This document shows positions 11,439 to 22,999 of a DNA stretch of 35,000 nucleotides, piece after piece. The stretch comes from Actinidia chinensis (taxonomy: Eukaryota > Streptophyta > Magnoliopsida > Ericales > Actinidiaceae): positions 1 through 35,000 of the forward strand of contig VIGQ01001698.1 in assembly GCA_009663005.1 (NCBI GenBank), in the 5' to 3' direction. Numbering within the stretch: the first letter of the stretch is position 1; each line of letters begins with the position of its first letter. The notes below the pieces were generated by a model. It was given only the letters and a program-made list of their open reading frames with translations. It made no database searches and was not told the DNA's origin. Both the position numbers and the translations under genes were made by a program.

Positions 11439-12237
11439 GTCACGGATAAATTTTGTTCCCGCATTCTGTCAGGTCTTTTTGTTCCCAAGTTTAGTTTTCA
11501 GTTCGACATTTTGCAACCACTGCACGTCACAACACTTACCGTTCTGCATGTTTCTGTGCATTTTATAAATAGAAATAGCTTGTGTAGTATTTTTTCTGAT
11601 TTCGTCCAGCTATTGCTAATCACAGGAGGTCTGAGATGAGCTCTTATGGAATATAGTTGGCATAGTTGTGGTTGTCTGCGACTGATGATATAATTCAAGA
11701 GTGAATCCTTTCTCTCTCTCATAAATTTTCCTCTTTCTTCTTGATGGTTTTATCGCTGAATTTTTAAGCAAGCTAAGAGATAGGGTGCTGGACCCTTTTA
11801 TCTTGGTTTTTCTGTATAAGCAATTGAAAGATGGAGAATTTAAACCAAATTTGCATATTCTTTGGATGCGTAGCTCTATGTGGACCAAGGTGTCCATATT
11901 TGTTAATTTACATTGTTGGAGATAGAGGGAGGAGCTATCCTTTAGAAAATAAGGGAAATTTGTGTATTTTGTGATCCCAAGGGTGCGTCTTTAAAAGAGA
12001 TGTTTGATTTCAAAGATTTAAGTTGTTTTTTGAAGGCCATATGCCTGTTTATGTACTTTTGCTTTCCTGTGGCACAGTGCTGATCTTGTGTATTCTATCA
12101 GATTGCTTTTGTTCTTGCTTTTAATTTGTTGTCATCAAATAATTGATATATGTGGCATCCTTGTTGATTTTATGCACACAACATATTCTGACACTTACAT
12201 TTTATGTGTGTTAGTGTTATGTGCTATGGCATGCTAG

Positions 12238-12330
12238 AACCAGAAACATAATTGTGCTTATAATCCCCCCAACCCTCCTCCTGATTTTGAAGGTCATCTT
12301 TCATATGTTTATGGTGCGAGCTTTGAAAAT
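12238..12330 (+). other. Exon-like 93-bp open segment present only in unit copy 2
   Basis: The segment follows an acceptor-like GCTAG, stays open for exactly 31 codons, and is followed by a donor-like AAAT/GTAATG. Its translation contains YNPPNPPPDFEGHLSYVYG, which looks more like protein than anything else in this part of the window. I do not recognise the family. The rest of any reading frame on either side is not visible, and copy 1 lacks the segment. It may be an internal exon, or a captured exon remnant. Confidence 0.25.
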
Positions 12331-13300
12331 GTAATGTAACATAGGCTGGTAGTAAGCTAGGTTTGCGTCATTCAGAGTGCTGGAATTGTAGAAATGCCAT
12401 TCTTTACCCCCTTCATGTGATTTGATTGATTAGTATTTTTTTGATAACTTTATTAATATTTAAAAGTGAATTATGTATTAAGTCATTTCCTTGATTATGG
12501 TTTTCTGTATATATGCAATTCCTGTAATAAGCAACTACGCAATGCAAAACTTGAAACTTTTAAATGTTTGTCAAATGTGTATATTCGATAGAGGTTTTGC
12601 TTGGTAAAGAGAGCGATTGAGGTCTAAATGTTTGGAAATGGACAATGTGAAGCGTGGCATTGGAGATACTTACCCGAGGCCAAGGGTAATACTGATTGCA
12701 TTGTCCTCAAGCAGAGAGTACATGCCTGGAGTGGAGAATTCGTACATCAGCCAAGGGGTGTTTTTGGGACTGTCCTAAAGGATGCCTTGTCCAGTGCTTG
12801 CCCAAGGCTAGGACACCGTGTGCTGGCTTATCTCGATCTGGGGGTAGGGAATAAGTAAATATTCCTTGGCCCATTTTTCCACCTCATAGACTATAGCATA
12901 GCACTGCACCGTGTGTGAAGATGCTGTGACAAGCCCACATAGCTAAACCGACATAGGGAAATTCAAATCGTAATTTGTATAAAAGATCTCGCAATATCTC
13001 ACAATAGTAGGTAGGCATGATTGTTCGAAAACATCATAGATATTCTAATTTGTTCTGACACTGCAGAGATGATTCAATCAAACAACATCATTTAGTCATT
13101 TTCACACATAACATCAAATCTATTTAAGGCTATCATGCGTCGAATTAAGTTACATATAAAAATGATTTTAGTCACAATTAGGCACACCCCACAACATATT
13201 GAATCACCTCGTAGGCAGGCTCGGGCAATCTTGTCTTTACCACCATTTAATCTATTAATCATGTCAATCACACTCATGATGAAAAGCATCATGCAACTCA

Positions 13301-16258
13301 ACATGCTTAACATTCAATTTAATCTACCAAGAAGTCAAAACCATAAGCACAACTGAAATCCAATACATGACCAAGTTTTGTCCTCACCAAAATTGTCAAC
13401 ATCTGCCTAACCTAGATGCTATTACCTTTATCTTATGTTTCAAATTGAAGTTGTGGGAATGAGGAGTGTTTTTATAATTAAACTGGTATGTCTTGCTGGT
13501 GAGTTTAGCTTTTTAAAAACTCTGGAATCAAATGGACGTTGATCTTGATAAAAGGATCCATGAAATGCCATTGAAAGTATGAAGTTAAATTGATGGACCT
13601 TAAATCGGTGCCGAATTAAGCTAAATTGCAACTGGGGACACTGGTTGAATTTTTCAATTGGAATTTATCAAATGGACCTTTCTGGCGATAGCGTCATACA
13701 CACTTATGAAGAGCTACAAATTGTAATCAAGTATCTTAGTAGACACTTTGCACCACAATAACCAAGTAATGAAGCAGGAAATGGCCTTCGAGTAAAAATA
13801 AATCAGCTATATCATTGACCAAAATGCAAATACTAAGTAGCAATAATTTACTATCTAGATTAGCTCGTTCAATGTCTTTTGATATAATCGTGGGTTGTGG
13901 TAAGAAGCGATTTTGATACGTGTTAAAACTCTTGTACGAGCTTTGTGTGAAAGGAAAGTGTCTAGTGGTAAGAGTAATTATGTATTTTTTTTTTTTTTTG
14001 TTTACTGGACTAGAAATGTTACTGTTGGGAAATGTAGCTTTCTATACTCAAAAGAGTTTTTATCTATTTATTAAGGTTTTGATTTTCTTTATAGAATGGT
14101 GAGACTTTGAGAATCTATTTTTTTGTCATCATAAATATGAAAGTTATAAAAAGCTAACTTCATCCTTCAACTTTTGCCTTATTCCTTCCACGATTGTGAC
14201 ACTGATACAATTGTGCCATCAAATCTTTAGCTCACTGTTTCTATCTGATCTATTTTCTTGGCCTCCCTTAGCACCAGTATACTTCAGCATGGTTGTGGGC
14301 TTGTGGCAGCTGTTTCATAGACTTTTTTGTTTTTTCCCTAACTTGTACTTCAGCCACTCAACAGAACTTATGTTATTTCCTCATGTTACATTAGTTTTTG
14401 TGGTGACATTAGGTTCGTGCTTCATAATGGTCCAACTCCTCAGTTGCATACTAAGTGCAAGATCCTATATTTAGCGCATAAACTCCATCACCTCCATGCA
14501 AGCTTATCAGTTCATTGGGACCCATTGACTCCAATTGTATCTTTAGGACTGCTGAACATGGGAGCCTATCGTTATCTGCGACAGTTTTTATCTTCATTTT
14601 CTTTTCAGATTTTTAATAAAATTGTAAGTCTTTCATATTTATGTAATTTTTATTTGTTTGAGTCAAGGAGATGTATTTCTACAGTTTGGTCTTGTTTTCC
14701 ATTTCACTATGGAAACTAACGTAGTATTTATTGATGATTTATTTACAGTTTGTCTTTTTTCTATTTTTCACTATTGGAAAACTAAAAATGCTATTTATTG
14801 ATCCCCAATTCACCTATATTACATTGTTAGGAGAAATTTATTTGTTGAAATTGATCTAATTCAGATTTTTTAGTTTTTCTATGAATGATGACATGATGTA
14901 CTTTTTTCTTTATGCGATCAAGCATTGACACTTATCCTCAGATTTTTATTTTCTTCACCCCCACAAAAGTTATGGATATTTATGACAATGCCATGCAAAG
15001 TCAATTTCTACTACCAACAAGAAGACCATTAATTATTTCTCACATTCTTTATTACCTTCTATGACTTTTCTTCTTCTTATTAAAACATAATTTCTAGAAG
15101 CTTTTAATGGAAAACAACTAAAAAACAGCGACAAAAAAATAAATATGCATTTTTGTTAACCGTAATCAAAAACTTTGATGGAAGTATTTTTATATTACCA
15201 AAAATGCCTTATGCACCGAGATTCTATGCCACTTGTTCACAAACGACTTGAAGACTGGTATATGTTTTCTTATTTGTAAATAATGGTTAAGGTTTGTGTT
15301 TAGAATCAGTGAGTGGGAAGGAATTTGAGGAGAGAGAAGGCGAAAGAAATATTATAAAGTCAAGTCAAATTTGTTTTATTTCTTGTTCTATCGTTGTTCT
15401 TTCTATTAAGCTATGATAATTAATTATGGATTTGGTGGGAGAAAAAACAGAAACTAAATAGAGTTCAGCCGTTTTAGAAGATTTAATTCTCTTCTTTTCT
15501 TTTTTATTTGTCGTCCATAAATTTCCTCTCCTTAATCCTTAATTCAATAAATGCTTTGTAAATTTCTCCGCAAATCGTTGATCCAACACAACCCTAAAGA
15601 AATAGTAAAGAGAGTAATATCGTACAATATAGCTGTGATTAAAACGGTAAAAAAAAAATGACATTATATAGTAATACTTTCAATTTTTTGTGCCAAGTTT
15701 TAACTTTACTTCACTGTATGTCACGAAATTCTTGATGTTCAATCCAAATTTAAAACGCCTTTTAAGATTTTCCCTTTATTCACAAATTCCACATATATAG
15801 GTACAATAAATGTGGAAGGCTAGGAAGGGGGATTTGGATCACAGCCGTTGAACAAATCTTGGGGTTTTTTTTTTTTTCAAGTATGGAATCCAACTTCCAC
15901 CAATGGGCCCAAGCTTTGCTCCTCTTGCGATTGGTCCAGATGACCCTAATCTCTGTGGAAAGTAACAAAAATGCTTGCAACTGAGGTCTGAAGTTGCATT
16001 GTTCATACCAAACTCGTTTTCTATGCGATCAAAAGGAACGTGCTCGAGCAAGTTGTGATCCTCTGTACCATCATCCAGACTACTAATGATAAGGCGGCCC
16101 CTAATCTCTGTCGGATACACATGATGAAGAGATCAAGGCCAATCAATGGTCGGACATAGGGCAGGGTATTTTCCCACAGTGACTGCTCATGTCCGTTTCT
16201 TTGAGGTGCTAGGTTTAGATTGTGGGTTTGATATTTGATTTTCAGGAAAGTTACTCTT
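13301..16258. other. Non-coding DNA, no recognised gene
   Basis: AT-rich with a T14-15 run near 13986-14000. Overlapping plus-strand frames at 14196-14719 are open for 92-100 codons but match no family that I know. A minus-strand frame at 15839-16120 is compositionally more balanced than its surroundings but is also unrecognised, and ends in a poly-lysine run made by an A tract. I see no RNA gene. Confidence 0.4.
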
Positions 16259-16528
16259 CTACACTTTATTTTTACCTAATATTAATTTTTACTTTTTACT
16301 TTTAAATGTGTCAATCACCCTGTACACTTAAGTCACTATCAAGTAGCCTCTTATGTCCACTTTCGTTCATAAAGAGCCTGCAGTCACTACCATGATGTCA
16401 CATAGCCTCTTTCATGCATTCATAAATACCAGACGACGAGTACCATCTTGGAATCATCTGAAGTGTAAGGTTTGATTAATACAATTTAAAAGTAAAATGT
16501 GCAAATAAATTTTTGGTAAAGTGTAAGG
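16259..16528. repeat. Fold-back / MITE-like element with about 70-bp inverted arms
   Basis: The left arm (16259-16332) begins CTACACTTTA and ends TACACTTAAG. The reverse complement of the right arm (16458-16528) begins CTTACACTTTA and ends TTACACTTCAG. Both share TTTTACTTTTAAAT near the middle, followed at equal spacing by a TCAATCA/TTAATCA-like stretch. The loop of about 125 bases is less AT-rich (AAGTAGCCTC, AAAGAGCCTG, CATAGCCTC). There is no coding capacity. Long inverted arms with a short loop suggest a fold-back or Mutator-like MITE; the class is uncertain since no target duplication is evident. Confidence 0.6.
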
Positions 16529-17587
16529 GTGATAATTATCATCTACCCTTGTTTTTTTGAGTAGACAAGTGGGTATTTTAAGCTTTTTATTTTTGTTCAA
16601 TTTTATTGTCATAAATAAAGCCATTTGGACAAGGTCCTTGGTATCAGCCTCTTGGCTGTTGATGTGGTGGTTGTTTTGTTTGTTTTAAGATTTTGTTTGT
16701 CTTTGGGCTAGATGAAAGGAGCTATTTTGGATTGTTGTATGAAACTTTGTGAATGAAAACTACTTTTGGATAAGATTGGATGATTGGGGTGAGTTGGAAT
16801 TATATTTTTGGTTTTCTTCGGCTCCGTTTTAATTTATTTTTTACTTTTTTTATTACTTGTTTTATAACAAAAGGTGAAAAAAGTGAATCCCCGCTACTTA
16901 AGTAGTGTTAGATTGTAGTTTTACTTCGTTAAAGTGAATCTGAACACTTAACTATAATTTTCTCGACACATTACCTTTAAATCGAGCCTTATAATCGGTT
17001 TAATAATGAGTTCTCCCTAACAACTTGTTTCTAACAACTCTGTCGTGTGCATGAATATGTCTCTAAGGGGGCAAGACAAATATAAAACTTTGAGTACAAC
17101 CGTGATATTAATTCATCATATTTAAGTAGGATCACCAACCGTATGATATTATACACTGAACCGATTATCCCACTAATTCATATGTGTTAGATAAACATAC
17201 TAATTTGGAGTGGGTATTAAATACCCTAGTGAGTTTCACTTGTCTATATGGGGTTTTATAATTGTTGATAATACCACATAAACATGGTGACTTGGTATCA
17301 CAATATTATTCACTTTTTTCTCTACGAAGATATAGTTTTGATAGTTTTTAAACTATTTTCAAGAAGAGTTTGGGAAAAAAATACTTCTTTTTAATTTCAA
17401 AAAATCATTTTCAGTCAAAAATTTTTCATAAAGGTGAAAAAAGACTGAGCCAGTTTTTTATTTTTGAACCAATTTGTCAAGCAGAATTTTACGAATCTCC
17501 CACTTTGCCTTCAAGTACATCTTCAAAGGACTTGTAAACTTATTACTACTGTCCCTTATTGATTGTCCCTAATTCTATTCTCAAGAA
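16529..17587. other. AT-rich intergenic DNA
   Basis: No coding signal on either strand. A lone GGCTCCGTTTT at about 16820 resembles one end of MITE family A, but no matching other end was found nearby. Confidence 0.45.
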
Positions 17588-17604
17588 TATATCCGCGACT
17601 TCTT
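17588..17604. repeat. LINE target-site duplication, 3' side
   Basis: TATATCCGCGACTTCTT, next to the T run (17603-17611) that is the poly(A) tail of the minus-strand LINE. It matches 23611-23626 with one base inserted. The T run begins inside the last bases of the duplication, so the exact boundary is uncertain by a few bases. Confidence 0.8.
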
Positions 17605-17649
17605 TTTTTTTGGATCAATAAATCAATTATATAGACCAATAAAAGTCAA

Positions 17650-20600
17650 GGCTCTGAAAAAATTAGAGCACACGGAACTGCCTACACCTGACAATCCAAA
17701 ACTCAAAGAGAAAATAGAAACAAAGGCCACATGGCTCAAAAACTATCAAAGCAACAATTAAAGCTGACTAAAGAAACCACAAATTAGCAACAATAAAAAC
17801 AGGCCCGGTCCACAACTCTCGCAAGTTTGTGAAACGACGCATGAAGGACCCTATATTACTTGAATCTTTTATGTCCTGATTATTCCCTCGGATGGACAAT
17901 TTTTTCCTTCGACATCCTAGCATTTCTGGTTGCCCAATGTAGTATACCGTGCAAGCAATCCAACCTTTTTCGCAACGACCCCCCCTGAACACCCGTGCTC
18001 TAGCCTTTTTATAATCACTTAGCAGCTGCTTTAAGATTGGTTCACGCTCGCGAGAATCCCCGCCAACTCTTAATCTCTGCCCAATACCTGGTTGTCCACG
18101 ACATTGAAAGAATAGTTGGGTTCAATGATTCAACTGGGAATTACATAGGAACATGAAGGTGTCTTCAAATCTGATCAATCAACTTGTCCCTTGTGGAGCC
18201 AATCTTTCCTTTAGGCCCAACCATAATAAAAAGAATGCTTTGGCATTTAGAGAATGGTGCAAGCTAATTTTGTCCAGCAATATATTTGGGCCCGTTAGAT
18301 CGAAAAAAAATCATAGCATGCTTAGATAAACTTGCCCAATGTTGACCATGCTGCAATCTGATTAACGCGAAAGAGAAGAAGCAACGACCCTTCCATGTGA
18401 CAATTCTGTCTCTAATTTGCACAAGTTGCCTAATTCATTTGGGAGTCTGTTTAGCAGGGGTATACTCCCAAAAGAATTTCTCTTTATATAATACCTGATG
18501 CCCCATTTACAACCATAAAAGAGTCTTTCTTTGACGGGACTTCCAAAGAGACTTAGATAGTGGAGGCAAATTTCCAAGCATGGAGATCAATAATAAAACC
18601 AAGCCTCCTTCAGGTTAGGACGACAGATCTCTCTCAAGCTACTTAGCGGCTTCTTGAAAGGACTGATGACCTTGCCACCCCACAGGAAGTTTCTGCATAG
18701 TGAAATCAACTTTGTCTCTAACTCCCACGGAATAGGCAAGAATAGAAAGCCAAAAGCACTCACCCTGGGACAGATGATGATGATAAGCTCGCTCTACGCG
18801 CATAAGAGAGAGTGCACCAGCCCAAGCAGGATACATAATCGAAATATTAGTAATGAGGGATTTTTAAATGCTCAATGGCAGCTAAGAGGAAGCCACATGA
18901 ATACCCAAATAACGGAATGGGAAAGGACATCTGCCGAACCTGAACCCTGTGATGGTCTAATCTCCTCATGATATCTCTACTAAACCAAGCCAAAAAAACG
19001 TTAGATTTAGTATTACAATACAAAGGACTGAGGCATTCCCCAAACTTCTTAAGGACATCCATGATCAGAGTAACTGAGGTAAAATCACCCCCCCCCATCT
19101 AGTTAAAAAGAAATAAGATCGTTGCAAAATGCCAAGTGAGAAATATTCAAGCGAACATTTAGGGTGAAGTTGAAGTATGGGATCGAACTTGAGCTTCCCA
19201 AATTCCTCGATAAATATTCTAGACAGAGACAAATAGGAAAGGGAAATGGGAGGTCCCCTTGTCGTAAACCCTTGCTTGCCTTTAAAGAACCCCATGAAGA
19301 AAGACCCGTTAATAAGTATGGAGTAAGATGTTGTAGCCACACATTGCATATACATTGAATGAACAAGGCAGGGAAGCCCAAACCGAGAGGACATTCCTCT
19401 CGAAAGTTCAGTTGACGTATCATAAGCTTTCCGAAGGTCACTTTCATGATGCATCGAGGGGGAGATCCTATTCCAGCAATATTTTCCTCAGCAAGCTCTG
19501 GCACCATATAATGTTCTCCACCATGCTTCTATTAGGCACCAAAAGCGATTGGCCAGGATCAATCAAACTTTACAGAATGGGAGACAATCTAGCAGCAAGG
19601 ATCTTTTGAAACACTTATAGATGACCATTGCAACACGCAATAGCCGAAAATTCTTCTACCCTTGAGGCACTGCGTCTTAGGGACCAAGGCATAACTGATG
19701 ATTTAAGCTGTTTTAAGATTTTTGCCTGACCAACAAAAAATTCCTTGACAGCTGCACACACATCAGCCCCACAATACCCATGCACTTTAAAGAAACAAGA
19801 CGAATAGCATATGGGACTGGGGCCTTGTCGTCCCAAATAATGATAGGCTGACTTTTATTTTCTTATCCAAAACAGGCGATAAGGACCAAAGGCATGCTCT
19901 TCTTCAACAATTTTCCTCCACTTAAGACATCTCTATCAAGCCGAGGGCACAGACTGAGCAACCCCTAACAGATTCTTATAAAATTGAACGAAGAAAGACT
20001 TAACCTGGTTAGATAGAAGTGGTTGCTTGTCCAATCTTCCTTAGTAAGAGCAGCACAATGGACTCTTAGCTCTATTGTCTTAAATCAAATCGTTGAAGAT
20101 TTAGTCCCTTGTCACAGTTTTTCAAAGTATTAGGCCTTGGCTACATGCAAAAAAAGCTTCGATCTTGCCCTGCCAATCTAAAGGATGTTTTTAAAGGGAT
20201 GCAATCCAATCTGCAAGCTGGAATATGTCGGATATCATGGAGCTGTGATGAACATAAAGCAGGCCTCTTCGGCTGCAGCGCTCTGCTGAAATGTGGAGAG
20301 AAATGCATTGTTGAGAGCCTTTAAAGGGTCCTTTACACTTTAAAGCTTTTCAAAGTAAACATAGTGACCTCAACCTGCATACTCCAGCTGCTATCAAATA
20401 CATTCAGGAAATCATCATGCTTGGTCCACATGTTAAAAATTGAAAAGGCCTAGGCCCCTGTCGTTGTACCCGAAAGAGTGATTACACAAGGGAAAGAATG
20501 ATCAGCAAATTTCCAGCGGAGGCCAAAATTGGACCTGAGCTAATAGTCCCTCCTGGCCCCAATTAACATTGACCATAGCTCGTCTAACTTACTCCTCACC

Positions 20601-21150
20601 TTGTTATTGGACCAGTGAAGAAAACCCCTGTGGATCTTGTGAAGTCTGAAATTCCTTATATCATAGCAGCACTTCAAAAATCCCTAACTTCGTATGAGTA
20701 ACCGAAATTGACCATGATTTTCCTTCATCATTGAGCACATTATTGAAGTCCCTAAAAGTAGCCAAGGCATCTCAGAGATGAATTGAATTGCGCAAATTAT
20801 CCCAAGGGATCTCCTTCCCAAACAGTTGAAAGCAATAAATTAAAACTGATACAGAATTTATTGGAGGAAAACTACAAGTGGCCAAACAATGGATAGATCG
20901 TCTCAGAACTTTCCAAAATTCCAGGTCTACTTGTCTTCTTTCCAGATGATTCAAGATACGACCGGTAGGATTATTTTGAAAGGTATCGCGATTCGCCAAA
21001 TTTCTGAATTTCTTACTGACAATATACTCATTCCTTCTGCTAGCTTGGGGTTCAGGATTCCCAAATCACATTTATTTTTCCGAGTGTGACGATCCAAGAC
21101 CCAATTTTGATTTAAAGGCTTATTGAAGCCTCTAATATTCCAAAAAAGAA
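17650..21150 (-). pseudogene. LINE ORF2: endonuclease-reverse transcriptase, multiply frameshifted
   Basis: ORF2 nicks target DNA and copies the element RNA. The endonuclease start is WNIRGFNKPL at about 21143; its PWLLLGDFNNV motif (20771-20733) needs a one-base correction. The reverse transcriptase shows DLRKAYDT (about 19439-19419), SKGLRQGD (about 19276-19253) and LEYLSRNLG. The catalytic box reads FCND at 19129-19118 where the family has FADD. Next come GDFTSVTLIMDVLKKFGE (from about 19090), the ECFWLSILAYSVGVRDKVD region with a WGG-type segment (18760-18660), and YYIKRNSFG (about 18480). The C-terminal zinc-binding domain is seen as FLCNSQLNH, a stop, then TQLFFQCR (18160-18100). The last portion (17992-17768) is like the poorly conserved LINE tail. 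The order and motifs make the assignment firm; no long stretch is intact. Confidence 0.9.
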
Positions 21151-21299
21151 GCTAATCATTATTGGCTCCGAGTGGAGGAGCCACCCCCCAAATCCGCGCA
21201 AAACTCAGCCAAGTTACAGCTCTGCCCTTTTTCTCTGCCTGATTACTATCTTTCTTCCTCTTCTCTTCAACTTAACTACTTTTACCCAAAGGGCCAAAA

Positions 21300-22650
21300 A
21301 GGGGAGAAGAAATTTGGAATTAGATGAAGTATGAGCCTTCTCTTAATTTTCATGATGGATTCACAGCCATCAAATATCCTACCAGCGGGCTGGTTTCGAT
21401 TTTAAGATCATGCCTGTGCCCAAAGCTGAGATGAGACTTGGACGATTGTTGTAGTTTAAGTTTTAATTCCTCAATGGCAATTGCTACCTGCGAGAATAGA
21501 CCTGTGCCCCCGTTCGGACCTTATGCTTGTTATTACCTGACTTGAAACTTGATCTGAACTTTATCTCAACGTGAGCTGATTGATCCCAAATTTTGGATTA
21601 GTTAGTTCAGCCTGTCTCTGGATTTCTATTAGGAACACTGAATTTGTTTTGTTGAAGAAGAAATAATCGCTGGAGTTTGGATGGATTAACATGTCTTGGG
21701 GCCCTACTGATCTTTGATTTGGCACCCATTCTTGGCTGGTCCCTTTTCCAATACTACTGCAGAGTCAGCCAACTTGACTATCAGGTCCCCTTTTATCCTT
21801 GCATTACAGAGTCCCTGGCTTGAGCAGGTTCAGGATTTTACCTTGCTCTTCTTGTCATTGCAGCCCTCCCAGTGTGTCCCACTACTTTGCAATGGGGGCA
21901 AAATCTGGCAAGTTTCAAAGAAAATGGCTGCTCAAATACGTCCCCATGGCAGCTTTAGCATCACAGCATGTCTAGATCTTGCGCCCAATTTACTTCACTA
22001 GGCACATTGGTATGTGACTCTTTCTCTCTGAGCAGGTTACTATCCATATGAATAGGCTTTCCACTTGTGAACAAATTCTTCCCAGAAGATTTGGGTCCAG
22101 AGATCTAGGGGGAGGTTCCTAAGCTATATATCCACACCGGGAGGAAAACAACTTATTATAGCCTCGTTCTCAAATTTAAAAACACCTCAGGCATAGTTTT
22201 CAGCAATAGGGGCTTTCCATAAATAATGTACGACCATTTTCCAGCACCTTTGCTTGTGCTCTGATGACTTGAATTGGAAAATGATCCATCCACTACCATG
22301 GTGATGGATGTTAAACGGGACCTTCCAAGCCGTCACGATGGTTGAGGGCTTGTTTTCCTGGATTTTCCACCAAAATATCCCCACTAGGCAGCATTTCCAG
22401 GGGGACCTCCTGGTCTTGCACTTCCTCAGCCTATTTCCATTGGCCCTTTACATTATGAAAGTGTTCTAGTTGCTACCCTTGATTGGAAACCTCTATAGCC
22501 AATAGGCTTGCATACGAGGCTTTTTTTTACACCCTTGTGTGGCCGCAACAAAACCTCCTGACCTTCAGCTGATTCCGATTATAACTTAGGACAGTCTCAT
22601 CCTTATCTGAAGCATTTGTCGAACACCTAGAGAGCGTCTGAATCATCTTA
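21300..22650 (-). pseudogene. LINE ORF1: gag-like RNA-binding protein, frameshifted
   Basis: ORF1 of plant L1 elements coats the element RNA. On the minus strand from about 22384 one reads GIFWWKIQENKPSTIV, then W, HHHGSGWIIFQF, and KAPI, matching the DUF4283-type domain of plant LINE and related proteins. Downstream (about 22180-22060) are a VFKFENE stretch, RNLPLDLW and, in a shifted frame, GKPIHMD, which is the usual link to the zinc knuckle. A CCHC knuckle (C-x2-C-x4-H-x4-C) lies at 21900-21860, reading CPHCKVVGHT and then EGC after a one-base shift. The start codon is not determinable, and the boundaries given are approximate. Confidence 0.8.
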
Positions 22651-22999
22651 TCCGAGTGTTTGAGAGGTGCATTCTGACTATACCTCAGTCTCTTTCTTTT
22701 CATTCAGAAACAATATCCAGGGGTTCCTCCAGGTTGTCAGTGGCTCTAAACCTCTCACCCTTTGGACATATTTGGATGGTAATATCATTGGCCTCCCTTG
22801 ACTGTCAGCAATTTGTCTCACCAAGAGCAGCAGCAGCTGTCGCGTTTTGATTTTAATTCATCAGGAGCCAGAAGCAGCATACTACTTTTTTTTTTATTAT
22901 GGCTGCCTGTGGCGGCAAGCAGTAGTAGCCCCACAACGTGTAGGTCTGGACCAACATTTGCTGCTATAGTGGGATCTATATTTTATTAGCTAGGTATTC

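Larger units (their letters stand above)
8911..13300. repeat. Large duplicated unit, copy 2 (interrupted)
   Basis: Same order and orientation as 5864-8700, but split by an insertion of about 1.9 kb at 9566-11438. It lacks the MITE-bearing 0.62 kb of copy 1 (the junction at about 11916 reads directly from ACATTG into TTGGAGATAG) and carries an extra 0.4 kb at 12217-12622. The plus-strand open frame at 12628-12858 falls in block Z. Its counterpart in copy 1 is broken by indels, so I do not treat it as a gene. Confidence 0.8.

Noticed and set aside
12628..12858. 76-codon plus-strand frame in unit copy 2
   Set aside because: The homologous stretch of copy 1 (about 7937-8160) is not open, and the sequence looks like a non-coding repeat.
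14196..14719. Overlapping plus-strand frames of 92 and 100 codons
   Set aside because: Two frames overlap with no motif and no convincing splice context; hydrophobic composition comes from T-rich DNA.
15839..16120. 93-codon minus-strand frame beginning MYPTEIRGRLIISSLDDG
   Set aside because: Protein-like at first sight, but no family recognised, no gene structure around it, and it ends in a homopolymer-derived lysine run.
16810..16890. Possible fifth MITE of family A (GGCTCCGTTTT at about 16820)
   Set aside because: Only one end is present; no matching inverted end was found within several hundred bases.
18654..19609. Plus-strand open frames over the LINE reverse transcriptase
   Set aside because: Shadows of the minus-strand ORF2, which carries the reverse transcriptase motifs.
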